This document shows, piece after piece, positions 33,418 through 45,001 of a DNA stretch of 64,000 nucleotides. The notes beneath the pieces were generated by a model, which was not told the origin of the DNA, did not search any database, and worked only from the letters and a program-made list of their open reading frames with translations. Both the position numbers and the translations under genes were made by a program. Positions within the stretch are counted from its first letter, which is position 1. Each line of letters begins with the position of its first letter. Location of the stretch: positions 19,076,501-19,140,500 of the forward strand of contig OZ024724.1 in assembly GCA_964016875.1 (NCBI GenBank), written 5' to 3'. The DNA comes from Fallopia convolvulus. Lineage: Eukaryota > Streptophyta > Magnoliopsida > Caryophyllales > Polygonaceae.

Positions 33418-34626
33418 CTACCTAAACTGAGTTGGTGGTGCCTTAGGAGCCGTGGATGAAGGCTGCCATGTTCGAGAAGTGGTTGAACTCGAACGCCGTT
33501 GAGCAAGTTGCTTGTAGATATGGTTGGTATAATGAAGCACTTGCTCAATATCGGTACCCCTACTAAAATGCTGCATACTCACCACATTTTTTAGTTCCAA
33601 ATTTAACCCATTGACAAATTTAGAGATGACATACCCGTCGGGAAATTGTACTCGGGAACGGAAGATGAGCATACGCAGCTCGTTGTAGAACTCATCGGGA
33701 GTCCGGTTTCCTTGACGTACTTGCTCCAAATTGGCATGGATGCGCTCCGTGTAATCTTGAGGCACGAACCTCTCTTCTAAGGCCTCTCTTAGATCTTGCC
33801 ATGTGTTAAGTTGAGGCATCCGACGTGCTCTCCTCAAAGCCTTGTCCTCGAGCCACCATTGGTAAGCAAAGTCGGTGAAGTGTATGGCCGCCATGGCCAC
33901 CCGCCTCGCATCATCATAGCCATAGAAGTCAAAGATTGAATCCACCTTGGCAAGCCAATCAAGACAAGCATCGGCGTCGGAAGTTCCCGAAAACGTCAGC
34001 ACGTTCAGCTTGATGCCGTAATGGGGATCCCGGGGCCGCTCTTCTTGTTGCACCGGCGCGCCATGCCAAGGCTGCCAGGCACCACCATTGGCCGGCCCTC
34101 TAGGAGGTTGGCCGCGCCTTGGGAGATGCAAGAGAGGTGGGGGTTGAGTAGCCGTTGCAGGATTGACTTCTTGATAACTCGGCGCTCCATAACCTGACAA
34201 GTTAGTAGCACTAATAGGAATATTATTAGGAAATGTAGCAAATGAAGGCCTTACCCCGGAATTGGCCACAAAGTGTGGATTGTAGAAGCTCGTCGGAGGA
34301 ATGTAAGGAGGCATAATCCCCATGGAGGTGCTCACACCGATGGATGCTTGCGCCTCCGAGTTTGGCAAGTAAGAAGTAGAGGCCTCCTCTTGTAACGACT
34401 CCACTTGGTTAGCGCTTTGTAGCACACTTGGTAGAGCCCCCGTTTGAGACACCCGTGCTCTATCATCTTGGCCTCGCACTTGGCTCTCTAAATCAGTCAA
34501 CCTAGTTCCCAAAGCCTCAATGTATTGTTGCAAGGATTGTTGCATGTTTTGCAACATGGCAGCCACCGAACTAGTGGACGTCTCCTCAACTTGTTCCTTA
34601 TTCTTGTCATCACCTACACTTGTCAT
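33418..34626 (-). pseudogene. Element C gag (capsid), 402 codons
   Basis: It begins with a predicted helical segment (VAAMLQNMQQSLQQYIEAL, then RLTDLESQV). A Pro-rich linker follows, then the Retrotrans_gag-type capsid: LTFSGTSDADACLDWLAKVDSIFDFY, AAIHFTDFAYQWW, LREALEERFVPQDYTERIH, LEQVRQGNRTPDEFYNELR. The frame ends at TAG 33418-33420. The same frame stays open for 24 more codons and joins the pol ATG at 33345, so this stop is a nonsense change in a once continuous gag-pol. A CAG-to-TAG change is plausible but inferred. Confidence 0.92.
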
Positions 34627-35508
34627 CGTAAAAACAAGGCAAAGATCAAGGTATAGAGGTCACACGAATTAATCACCAAGACTTGCCCGAGATGAAAATC
34701 CGACAAGTTGCAAGTAGGCAAAAACAACAAAGGCAACAAAGAGAGAATTCACCACACACTTGCTTAGGAAAACAATGCTAGGAAGCTACTAAACCACCAA
34801 GACTCAACACCAAGTATTACAAATTAATTAATTATTTTTTTTTTGTTTCGAGCAGGCCTTTGCTAGGCACTACTAGACGACTACTCTTTGTAGGCCTTTT
34901 CTAGGCACTACAAGATGACTACTCTTTCCGTGCCCGGCCCCTTATTAGCTTTACGCCGCCGGGCAAGGTTTTTCTAGTCTTTAATCTTTCTTTCTATGTC
35001 TGGCCCCTTATTAGCTTTCGCCGCCGGCAAGGTTTTTCTGATTATTCAACAAAAAATTTCAAGACACTTAAACAACAACACAAGATGTCTCGTCTTGGTG
35101 TCATTCCCGTATCCTAGCACCGTAGCCAACAACAAGCATGTAATGACAACAAACAAGGCTGGTTTGGACCTCAATCCCACGTTTTTTAACTCAGCAAAAT
35201 CAGCAAGACACACTTAAAACCAACACTAAAGAAAGGCTTAAATTCAAGCAACAAATGCACCCTTTCAACTACCAACTTTTGATAACTCTTTTTGGGTGTT
35301 CTATTGGAACGTTTTTTGAGCATGGTTTGCGCTGAACACACACTCGACCAAGACAACCACAAGATCAAGACAAAGCAACGACCACAACAACACACAACAA
35401 GGACACTATGGTCGCACGCAACAACACAACGCAACAAATAATGAGTTCGAACCTAAAACCTTGCAACAAGTGGAAATTCAAGGTCGGAACAAGGTTTAGA
35501 TGGAGATA
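34627..35508 (-). other. Element C 5' untranslated leader
   Basis: About 0.9 kb between primer site and gag. It contains two diverged tandem copies of a segment with 'cttattagcttt' and 'cgccggcaaggttttt' (34930-34975 and 35000-35040). No coding content. Confidence 0.6.
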
Positions 35509-35530
35509 CCTTCGCGTGGCTCTGATACCA
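35509..35530 (-). promoter_or_regulatory. Element C primer-binding site (tRNA-iMet)
   Basis: On the element strand TGGTATCAGAGCCACGCGAA starts two bases after the 5' LTR, an extended match to the initiator tRNA-Met 3' end. Confidence 0.95.
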
Positions 35531-35532
35531 CT

Positions 35533-36428
35533 TGATGAAAGGATCGATGGAGGGGATGATGGTGCAAAGAGATCGCCACGAGAATCCAAGGAATTCCGAC
35601 AACAAACACCACGCAGCTGACCCGTCTTTAACTGGATGGATCTTCCTCTTCCGAACTCGGAATTGAGTGATTCCAATTCGAGAAGTTAGATCTCTGAGTC
35701 TAGTTTAAGCCCTCAAAATTTGAGACCTAGATGATGAGTGGATTGAAATATATGTCGATTTTACTGAGGGGTGCAGAAACCACCGAGATGGATGATGGAT
35801 CGAAATGGAGAGAACAAGGGGATATGGATGCTTGACAACTTGGATATGACTCACCAAGCTCTCAAACAAACTAAGATGCTTGAGATTGTCGGATATTACT
35901 CACCAACAACTTGAACAACAAGAATTGAACGAACGAAAACAAGAACAAGAACTTGAATTGAAAGATGCAAGGAAAGTAAGCAACAAGGTTTTTCGTTCAA
36001 TCTCGCAACCAAGGGTGAGGGGGACGACCATATAACCTAGAAAGCAACCTCACAAAGTTAGCCCCTTCACTTAAGGAAATTACACAAATTAACCCAAAAA
36101 CCCGAAAACTTAATAATTGTCCTTTCCGTCGAATTGTCACTTAGAACCATGAAGTAGAATAAAACTCCAACCATCTTCATTGCACTCTTTCGGAAAGCTA
36201 CACCCCATGAGCTCTGCTTGCACTTGACATAGAATGGCCTTAGCTCGGGATCGCGTAATACGACCTAGATAAGGTGGTGTAGTTCCTTGAGCTTTGGCAC
36301 CATCAAAACCGGAAGGCAAGGGCGCGCCACTATCCAAGCTTGTTGGCGCGTCTAGGGTATGCCGAGGCTCCTCCAAGTGTTCCGAAGTGTGCTCCATAGT
36401 TGGCTCGGACATCGATGGAATCACATCA
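35533..36428 (-). repeat. 5' LTR of element C
   Basis: 896 bases, nearly identical to 28902-29836 apart from the 39-base repeat indel. An open stretch at 36137-36428 on the minus strand is the LTR copy of the pol tail and not a separate gene. Confidence 0.93.
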
Positions 36429-36433
36429 AGGAG

Positions 36434-36922
36434 CAATCCTCAACTAGTAAACTCGAAATAATATTATGTGTAACTAAAAAATGAGTTTGAGAGCCCCTTA
36501 TAAAGAGGTGGCTCCCAAAACCCTACCTAGAAATGGGCTAATGGACTAGGGTTTGCATGCAAGCAAAGGCCTAACGTCCAAAGCCCAAAAACCGTAAATA
36601 GACAATACTAAAAGTAGCAATAACCAAAATGGGAAAGACATAAATAGAAAAATGCTAAAAATAGGAAAATACATAAAATAAGACGAAGTCCTAATCCAAG
36701 GGGGACGCCATGGTCTTGGGCGCCTAGGACTACCTGGAACTGTGTCTAACCCTAGGCAGGGTCACAACAATTGTTCATCCTCTAATATGATTCTTGGGAG
36801 GGATTGCTTTGGTTCTACATGAATCGGGGTATTTAAGAGAAATGATTGGTCACCTTTTTATTTAATAAAAATTTGGTGGGAATTCAAAAGTTTGTGAGGT
36901 CTTATATGTAATATCTCTTGAA
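36434..36922. other. Unassigned, possibly an old LTR fragment
   Basis: The part 36434-36620 has a 'cccttataaagaggtggct ... aaaccctacctag' stretch. This resembles, in style only, the 'cctttatatagtggaggc ... aaaccctaataaag' promoter region of the element A LTR. No boundaries or second copy are seen. The rest is AT-rich and lies on the 3' side of the Tat integrase remnant. Confidence 0.35.
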
Positions 36923-37279
36923 TCACGTGATGTTCCATGTTTTAGTAGGTGTTTGTCCCAGTTCATATTTGAGTTTGAAAACTCCCAGGATGACTTCACC
37001 AAGGAGGTACGGGTATTCCCAGTTGGGATCTACTTTTCCTTCGTCAACTCTTCTTAACACAAGATTACTAGTTGCCAAGCTCCAAGGTCGTATTTTATTG
37101 TCCTGGTCAACCGCTACCCTTCGCTTGTACTCTATGGATTTTAAAGCTGACACATCCCATCGCTCGTATCTTAAGTTTATTTTTACACTTAATGTGGCTT
37201 GGTATTCTTTGACTTTAAAGTTGAAAACTCGAGAGGACGTGATGAAGGCCTTAACAAGTACCAGAGCATCCACACCATA
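36923..37279 (-). pseudogene. F: Tat-lineage Ty3/Gypsy integrase C-terminus (part 2)
   Basis: The minus-strand frame 36923-37273 reads NLVLRRVDEGKVDPNWEYPYLLGEV and FKLKYELGQTPTKTWNIT. This is the typical end of Tat-type integrase ('LVLR+V ... L.PNWEGPY.+ ... G.Y.L ... PR.WN...L++YY'). It stops at the ccata duplication (37275-37279) where element D was inserted. The upstream part of the same gene is on the other side of D at 55446-56420. Confidence 0.8.
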
Positions 37280-39672
37280 TGTAATACTTGACCCGTAGGT
37301 AACTTCCGAGATAGGATTTAACTCAATATAATCCTTTAATTATATTAATGTTTTATTACCTTCTAGACATATATATTTTTATAACCCTTAATTCTATAAA
37401 TTTTATTAAAAGAATAATAAAATAAAATAAAATATATATGTATCTAATGGAGATAATTAGCCGGATACGCTAACTGAAAAACATATCTACATTAGATAAA
37501 AAAAATCCTACCAAATCTTGTACATAAATATCGGTTACTTTGATCACCAAAAATTCTATCGATAGGATCCTTTTTAATCAGCCTAGGAGATCAATCGAAC
37601 CAATTCACCGCTATCCATTGCACCCAATTTCATCATCATCTTCATGCCTCGTCTCCACGCATCACCTGTGCTGCCGACGCCGCCGCCGATTGATCCCGGT
37701 AAGGTCGTTTATACGCCATCCTTCCTTTCCAACAACCTAAGGTTCTGTTTTTTTTTCTTTCTCTCCGTTTTGGTCTCCTTTTTGAGCCTCGATCAATTTT
37801 CCGACTCATCTGTAGATAGGACGTTGTGGGAGAGACGGAATCCACCGCTGCCGTCGACTATCGTTAGGAACCAGCACTGGTGAGATTTCATTCCTTTGTT
37901 ACTCTCTGGGTTGTCGGTTTGGGCGCGTTTGTAAAATTAGCGAGGGTGGTCGTCGATGGGGGGGTCGTCGGAGGGCATCGTTAGCCGGAGCCGCTGACGA
38001 GGGAGCGAGAGCAGTCTTGACGATGGCCGCCGGTTGGAGCGAGGGGCGAAGTTTCGGGGAGCGCAGAGTGGGCGTGAACAGGGGCGATAATCGTTGCTCG
38101 CCTACGCCCTCTCTCGATGGTGCGGTGACGGGCCGAGTCGTCTGAGAGCCCGAGCGCTAGGGTGAACCAGAGACGGAAGTCTCGAATTTGGGTTGAAGAA
38201 GGTAGGGGATGGGCCCCGCTTTGAAAAGTCAAAGCTCCTTAGGTGGACTTGGGAGAGTAGAAAGGGATTTGAGTTTGGGCTGGCCAACCGATCGAGGGTA
38301 GGGGAGCGGGCTGGAAATGGGGCCTTGCTTGCCTAATTTTGGGTTGGGTTGTTCTTTTAATTTGATTAGTTGGGCTGAGCTAGTGGGGCATTTGAAGAAG
38401 GAAATTGTATGGGCTACTTTTACTCGGCTAGGTTATGGGATAAGTTTTATAAAAGGAATAAGGGGTTGGTCTAGCTCATGCTAATATATAATAGTTATGA
38501 ATCCTTTTTAATAAAAGTAGGTTGTTTAAGGAAATTAGAAGTGGCTTTATCTTTGGGTTAGTTTGGTTCGGCTCGTATTTGAATTAATCTTTTCCTTCAT
38601 AATTCTTTAGGAAATCATTTTCGCTTGAGGTCATAATTCCGTCTTTCTGAAGGAACCTTCATTTCGAGGTAAGTTGTTTTTTCGACTTGCTCGGTTCTTC
38701 TCTACCATGTTAGATTGCGTACCGTTATTGTAGGGCGGGTTTTGGGAACTAGTCCCGAATACCTTTTTAAAATTGTTTTGAGCTTCTTGGATTTTTGTGT
38801 GCGTAAGATAGTTTGGAATGTATTTTATCGAAAAGATATTTTAGAACGTTTTCTCTGTGTTGGTACCGTTTCCGACACGGCCCATCGTAGCTGGCGTTGA
38901 GGAAGAGTTGGCTACGTTTGACTTGTGTAAAAGGGAAACCTTGCCCCTTAAAAATGGAAAATTATTATCTGTGTGGTTTTGGCAAGTGCTCCAGTGGAGG
39001 CTTAGTCGGGGTTAGAAGGGAGATTCTGAAGTGGGGTGAGAGGGCCTGCCTCTACACTCGGTGCGGTGGTGAGCGCCTGGGAAGTCGGATTGTGGAAAAC
39101 GAGGAATTGCATTGTTATGGGATTGTCATTGTAAATGCGTATGTGGCTATGTGTGACTGATTATAACTAATTTAGGTATTGGCATTTAGAGTTATGATTG
39201 CGATTGTTGATTTGTATGCTGATTCTAGAAATGATTTCAAAACGTTCTACAGTTTCCGTATTCTTTCTAACTCGATAGATTAGACGCTGACCCTTCGGGG
39301 AATATTTTTCAGTTCCAAGAATGAACCAGGGAGCCGTGCAGGAACCGAGGCTAGATGGTGGGTCGGAGCGGTAAAGAGCGCGTGTCATAGTGGGATGGGT
39401 TTGACATTAGTTTATTTATGATTTCTAGGATGTTGTTTTTACTATTACGTTAGAGTTGGTATTACTACTTGTCTTCTTGTTTCATTGAATGATTTTATTA
39501 TTGGTGGAATTCGTCGGATTTGGGGATATTTATATTCAGGTTTTCGGGAATACATGCATAACTACGTTTTTCTATATTAGGTTGGATGTTTTTATTTTGT
39601 TTTCTCGTCGTGCCTGCGTTGCAAGATCCTAAAGTGTAGTTGTCAGCCTATTTAATAGTACCTAGTAAGGTC
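37280..39672 (+). repeat. 5' LTR of element D, 3' end missing
   Basis: It matches the 3' LTR (45002-46843 and 54654-55257) up to 'cctagtaaggtcta' at 39672. The last ~38 bases of the 3' LTR, up to GTGTTACA, are absent, and the expected primer-binding site is absent too. A small deletion across the LTR-primer junction is the simplest reading. Confidence 0.88.
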
Positions 39673-39856
39673 TAACTTAAAACCAAAAACCGGCCGGTGT
39701 TTTCAAAATGTTTTCACTGGGTAGACATGTTGCATATAGGGGAGTAGGTGAAACGTCGCGACTTCGCCCCATCAGCCGAAGGAACTCACGTAGAGTAGTA
39801 AGAATACCGTTAGTAAATAGGATGTTTAAATTTTGATCGTGGGACTTTTTGTTATA

Positions 39857-41260
39857 GATGGCCCCACCAACCCAGAGCAAGAGCTGCTGAAGCCAATGGA
39901 AGAGGCCGCGGAAGAGGCCGCGGTAGAGGCCAAGGTCGGGGTTGTGGAAGGGGTAGAGGAGAGGCCCCTGTAGCTGCTGAGCCAGAGGTACAACATGATA
40001 ACCCACCAGGAGGAGGTTGTTGAGAGTCAGGATATGGCTGCTGCTGTTCATCAAGAGGACAGTGCATCTGTCGCTGGAGGAGGTCTCCCGGCAAACGGGG
40101 CTCAAGTGGGAGAAGGAGTGCCACCCGCAGGACTGGCCCCAGAGGTGAATGCTGCAATCCAGCTGCTATTGCAGACTTTGATGGGCGCGGGAGCTGCACC
40201 GAATCTGAACACAGTTGCGGGGCAACAAGGAGCTGAGAGGAGGGCACCAGGACCAGATTCTATTTTGGCTGCCTAGCTAGGAGCAATGCCAGATTCACGA
40301 GGACCAGTGATAGTTGATCATGTGGTCGAACCGATGAGACAGTATCGCGAGCCTGACAAGTGGCTCGCGGAGTTTAGGAAGACTGGAGTGCCGAACTTTG
40401 TTGGAGCTCAGGGTTCTGACGTAGAGCAGTGGTTGAGGAGGGTGAAATCTGCGTTGGACTCCATTAAGGCACCGAAGGAGCGGAAGATGTCCTTAGTAAG
40501 AGTCTGCTACAAGAGAGTGCTTTTGACTGGTGGGAGTTGTGTAGGGACCACCGGAATGAGGTGACTTTCGAGGAGTTTGAGAGGCGGATTCGAGATCAGT
40601 ATTGCCCTCCGGTGGTGAGGGCGGCTCGAGAGGCTGCTTTTCAGGATGCTGAAACCGAAAATATCACAATATCTGAGACTATTCTGATGTTTCAGCAAGA
40701 GTTGGCAGCGGTGCCAAATGTGGCCCCTACTGAGGAGTTGAAGATTGTGACCTTTCTAAAAAGGTTGCAGCCGCATTTACGTGCTTATGTGTCTGGTCTC
40801 CGACTCGCGACATTGGCAGACGTTCAGCAGTCTGCTTTGGCTTATGCTATGGCCACGACCCGACAGAGTCAGCTAGAGGTGCATACCACTGGGAGCAAGA
40901 GGCAGAAGTTGTCTGCCCCGGCAGAACCTAGGAGAGATAGTCGTCCCGGCTCTTCTCAGCCGCAACGATCAGGGTTTCAGTCACAGGGTCGTCAGGACCA
41001 GCGTCGTTAGAGTCAGTCCACTGGAGGGCTGAGAGAGTGCTTCAACTGTGGAAGCACTACTCATTTGAGGAGTCAGTGTCTGAAACCAATCAGGAGTTGC
41101 TTCACTTGTGGGAAGCCTGGCCATTTACAATAGTATTGTACTGTTGGAGCACCTTCACAGGGATCTTCACCGGGAACGGTGAACCAGACGCCTCATCGTC
41201 AGCCTCAGCAGTTTCAGCAGGCACCGAGTCAGGGCAGAGGACGCGGCGCATGAGTTAGTA
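39857..41260 (+). pseudogene. Element D gag
   Basis: A Gly-Arg repeat tract (GRGRGRGRGRG, about 39895-39955) lies near the N-terminus, common in Tekay Gag. The capsid continues in 40286-40510 (EFRKTGVPNFVGAQGSDVEQWLRRV) and, after a frameshift near 40505, in 40537-41010 (FEEFERRIRDQYCPPVVR, ELKIVTFLKRLQPHLR). Two zinc knuckles follow at 41038-41130, CFNCGSTTHLRSQC and CFTCGKPGHLQ-YC, the second interrupted by TAA. A stop at 40274-40276 also splits the N-terminal part. Confidence 0.88.
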
Positions 41261-41283
41261 CTACTGGGGGAAATCAGCCTCGT

Positions 41284-43205
41284 ATGTTTGAGATGAGGAG
41301 GGCTGATGCCTTACACGCGCCGAATGCTACAGGTATGATTTGGATCCAGTCTAGACCTGTTCATATACTGTTTGATACGGGTGCTACCCATTCTTTTATG
41401 TCTTCTGCTTGCGTGGCTAGACTAGGACTGACTTGCACTGAGGGAGTGTCTTTTGTTGTGGGGCTGGCTGACGGTAGTAAAGTGAGAGGTTATAAGGAGA
41501 TTTTACAGTGCCCTATTAGAATAGGAAATAGGGATTGGTATGCGGATTTTATAGTAATGCAGTTGTCGCCAGATGATGACGTGATTCTGGGGATGGACTG
41601 GATGATACGTTACCAATCAGTTTTGGATGCACACAAGGGTACATTTACAGTGACCGCAGATGATGGGACCAGACATGTGTGTCATGAGTTAGGGCAGGAG
41701 GGGCCCGGATTGGTGATTAGTATGGTAAAGGCCGCCAAGTTGCTTTGTGACGGATGTGTAGGATATTGGTGTTATGTCCTACAGGGGGATAAGGAGGGAC
41801 AGCACATTCAGGACATACCAGTAGTGTGCGAGTTTGAGGACGTTTTTCCCGAGGAACTTCTAGGATTACCTCCTCAGAGAGAGGTAGACTTTGGGATTGA
41901 GTTGGAGCCTGGGACGAGGCCGATCTCGAGAGCCCCATATCGCATGGCCCCGATGGAGATGCATGAACTGAAGGCACAATTGGAGGAGCTATTGGAGAAG
42001 GGTTACGTACGACCGAGTGCGTCGCCATGGGGAGCTCCAGTTCTGTTTGTGAAGAAGAAGGATGGTTCTCTCCGTATGTGTATCGATTATCGGGAGTTGA
42101 ATCGGGTTACATCAATAACAAGTATCCGTTGCCACGTATTGATGATTTGTTGGACCAATTGCAAGGGGCTACTGTGTTCTCCAAAGTGGATTTGAGGTTG
42201 GGATATCACCAGCTGAGGATACGGGAAGAGGATATTCCCAAGACGGCTTTCCGAACGAGATATGGGCATTATGAGTTTGTAGTGATGCCGTTCGGACTAA
42301 CGAATGCACCCGCTGTATTTATGGAGCTGATGAATCGGGTGTTTATAGACTACTTGGACAGATTTGTAGTATTGTTCATTGATGACATTCTGATCTACTC
42401 TCAGAGTAAGGAGGAACACGCCGAGCATCTCAGGCTAGTGTTGGGAGTACTGAGACACCATCGGTTGTTTGCTAAGCTGTCCAAGTGTGATTTCTGGCTG
42501 CCTGAAGTTACCTTTTTAGGTCACGTGGTATCTGCTCAAGGAGTTATGGTGGATCCTGCAAAGATTGAAGTTGTAAAGGCATGGGAACCTCCGAAGAATG
42601 TGAAGGAGGTGCGGAGCTTTTTGGGACTAGCAGGGTATTACAGGAGGTTTGTGGAAGGATTTTCCCGGATAGCCCAACCACTTACCAACCTGCTTAAGAA
42701 GACCACTCGCTTTGAGTGGAATGAAGCCTGTCAACGGAGTTTTGACGAGCTGAAGGGGAGGTTGACTTCGGCTCCTATACTTGCTCTTCCTCAAGGGAAT
42801 GAGGATTTTGTAATTTACAGTGATGCCTCCAAAGTAGGTTTGGGCTGTGTGCTGATGCAGAGGGACAGGGTGATTGCTTATGCCTCCAGACAGTTGAAGC
42901 CGAACAAGAAGAATTACCCAACTCATGATTTGGAGTTGGCAGCTGTGGTACATGCTTTGAAGATATGGCGTCATTACTTGTATGGGAGTACCTGCAAAGT
43001 GATGACAGATCATAAGAGCCTCAAGTACATCTTCACTCAGAGGGATTTGAATATGCGACAGAGGAGATGGCTTGAGTTGTTGAAGGATTACGACCTTGAG
43101 ATCCTTTACCACCCAGGGAAAGCAAATGTGGTCGTTGATGCCCTTAGCAAGAAGACGCCTCAGGAGAGTATGTTGGCTCATCTAACGGCTCAGCTAGAGT
43201 TATAG
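41284..43205 (+). pseudogene. Element D protease, reverse transcriptase, RNase H
   Basis: Protease shows ILFDTGATHSFM and VILGMDWM. RT begins with CEFEDVFPEELLGLPPQREVDF and LFVKKKDGSLRMCIDYRELNRVT. A one-base loss near 42108 then shifts the frame; it resumes with NNKYPLPRIDDLLDQLQGA in the frame ending at 43205. RT box LFIDDILIYS is intact. RNase H shows YSDASKVGLGCVLMQ, YPTHDLELAAVVHALKIW, MTDHKSLKYI and KANVVVDALSKK, so its acidic residues are kept. Apart from the frameshift this part is well preserved. Confidence 0.92.
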
Positions 43206-44747
43206 AGAGAGCTGATTTGGTACGGTATTGAGGTGCAGATTTAGCGTTATCAGGGCAGTCTGAAAGCCCTAGAATGTCGGCCGTCTTTACTTGAAGAAGT
43301 AAGACAAAAGCAGGAAAATTGCCCGATGATTCGGCATCTGAGACAGAGATTGAGCCGTGGAGAGGCACCCGACTTTGCGGAGAGAGCAGATGGTATTTTG
43401 TGTTTACGTGGTCGGATTTGTGTGCCTCGAGATGCAGAGTTGAGGCAGAAGATTTTGCAAGAGGCCCATGCTACACCTTAATCAATCCACCCCGGGGCAA
43501 GTAAGATGTACAAGGATCTGCGATAATTTTATTGGTGGGATGGCATGAAGCCGGATGTAGCGAGATTTGTCGCTAAGTGTCAAGTCTGCCAGCAGGTAAA
43601 GATCGAGCACAAGAGACCTGGAGGAATGCTTCAGTCACTCCCTATTCTAGAATGGAAATGGGAGGACATCTCCATGGATTTCGTCACAAGTTTAAGACTC
43701 AACAGAGGCCATGATGCCATTTGGGTAGTGGTGGATAGACTGACAAAGACTGCTCGCTTTTTGCCTATCAGGGAGACATGGCAAGTGAGCAAGTTAGTGG
43801 AGGTGTTTATTAATCAGATAGTTAGACTGCACGGAGTGCCTAAGACGATTGTGTCGGACCGAGATGGGCGTTTTACTTCCAGATATTGGCAGCAAGTGCA
43901 TGAGGCATTAGGGACGAGATTACATTTCACTACTGCTTATCATCCGCAGTCAGACGGTCAGACAGAGAGGACGATTCAGACTCTGGAGGACATGCTGAGA
44001 TCCTGCGTTCTAGACTGGGGAGGTCGGTGGTCGGATCACTTGGCTTTGGTGGAGTTTGCCTATAATAACAGCTGGCACTCGTCGATTCAGATGGCTCCTT
44101 ATGAGGCTTTATATGGTCGGAAATGTAGGACACCGCTGTGTTGGGATGATCCCTCAGATGTAGTAGGCGAGAGTCCACAAATGATTGAGGAGACGATCGG
44201 GAAAGTGGCTTTAATCAGAGAGAGAATGTTAGCTGCTCAGAGTCGCCAGAAGTCCTATGCAGACAAGAGGCGTAGACCGTTGGAGTTTGAGGTAGGAGCC
44301 CACCTTTGGTTGAGAGTATCGCCTACCCGCGGGGTAAGGAGATTCGGGGTGAAAGGAAAGCTGAGTCCCCGATATATCGGTCCGTTCGAGATTTTGGAGA
44401 GAGTAGGCGAGGTGGCTTACTGGCTAGCATTGTCGCCTGCTTTAGAAGGAGTGCACCATGTATTCCATGTTTCACAGCTGAGACAGTATGTCCCGGATCC
44501 TAGTCACCGACTGAATTATGAGGAGTTGGTGGTAGAACCAGATCACACTTTCCGGGAACAACCATTGAAGATTCTAGACCGACGAATGAAGAAGCTGCAG
44601 AACAAGGAGATTCCTTTGGTGTTGATTCAGTGGTCTCGACGAGGAGTCGAGGAGGCCACTTGGGAGACGGAGTCCAAGATGAGTGAAAGTTACCCAGAAA
44701 TCTACACGGGTTTAGTAGAAGCATTTAAGGAGAAGATTAGTAATTAG
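43206..44747 (+). pseudogene. Element D integrase with C-terminal chromodomain
   Basis: From 43206 to 43544 the zinc-binding end is readable but carries four stops (for example in HATP-stop-SIHPG and LR-stop-FYWWDGMK). From 43545 the frame is open for 400 codons: CQVCQQVK, core D45, D105 and E141 (exact DD35E spacing), NSWHSSIQMAPYEALYGRKCRTPLCW, the GPFEILERVGEVAY and HVSQLRQYVPD blocks. The C-terminal chromodomain, EQPLKILDRRMKKLQNKEIPL then VLIQWSRRGVEEATWE, is typical of Tekay. Chromodomains of such elements are thought to steer insertion to heterochromatin. Confidence 0.92.
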
Positions 44748-44986
44748 TGTGTTGTTTTCAGATTTGATGTTTGCTTCGTGATTGTTGTTCGCTTGACTTG
44801 CCTGTTTGACCGTTTAAATATTTGATTGACATATTGCATGTTGGATGGCTAGTACTGGTAATGTTTATTGTTATAGACAAATTCTTGTTCGAGGACGAAC
44901 CCTTTGTTTTAGGGGGAGAGGTTTGTGAAACCTCGAGATATAGTTTATAGTTTCCTTTATTAAATAAGTTTCGGGACGAAACTTTC

Positions 44987-45001
44987 GTAAGAGGGGTAGT
45001 A
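44987..45001 (+). promoter_or_regulatory. Element D polypurine tract region
   Basis: AAGAGGGGTAGTA lies directly before the 3' LTR start TGTAATACTT at 45002. Confidence 0.8.

Larger units (their letters stand above)
28902..36428 (-). mobile_element. C: young, nearly intact CRM-like chromovirus (Ty3/Gypsy)
   Basis: A 7.5-kb element on the minus strand with a perfect aggag duplication (28897-28901, 36429-36433). 5' LTR 35533-36428, primer site 35509-35530, leader 34627-35508, one gag-pol frame 34626-29506, polypurine tract 29837-29849, 3' LTR 28902-29836. The LTRs differ by roughly a dozen substitutions (about 1.3%) and one 39-base repeat-unit indel. The polyprotein frame runs into the 3' LTR, lacks a visible classical chromodomain and ends with GRITRSRAK, features I associate with the CRM clade. 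That clade call is from memory and less certain than the superfamily. Confidence 0.93.

Noticed and set aside
36137..36436. Separate 99-codon gene in the element C 5' LTR
   Set aside because: It is the LTR duplicate of the 3' end of the C polyprotein, with no promoter or start of its own.
39677..40247. Pro/Leu-rich minus-strand frames opposite element D gag
   Set aside because: Antisense of the Gly-Arg tract and gag coding region; composition artefact.
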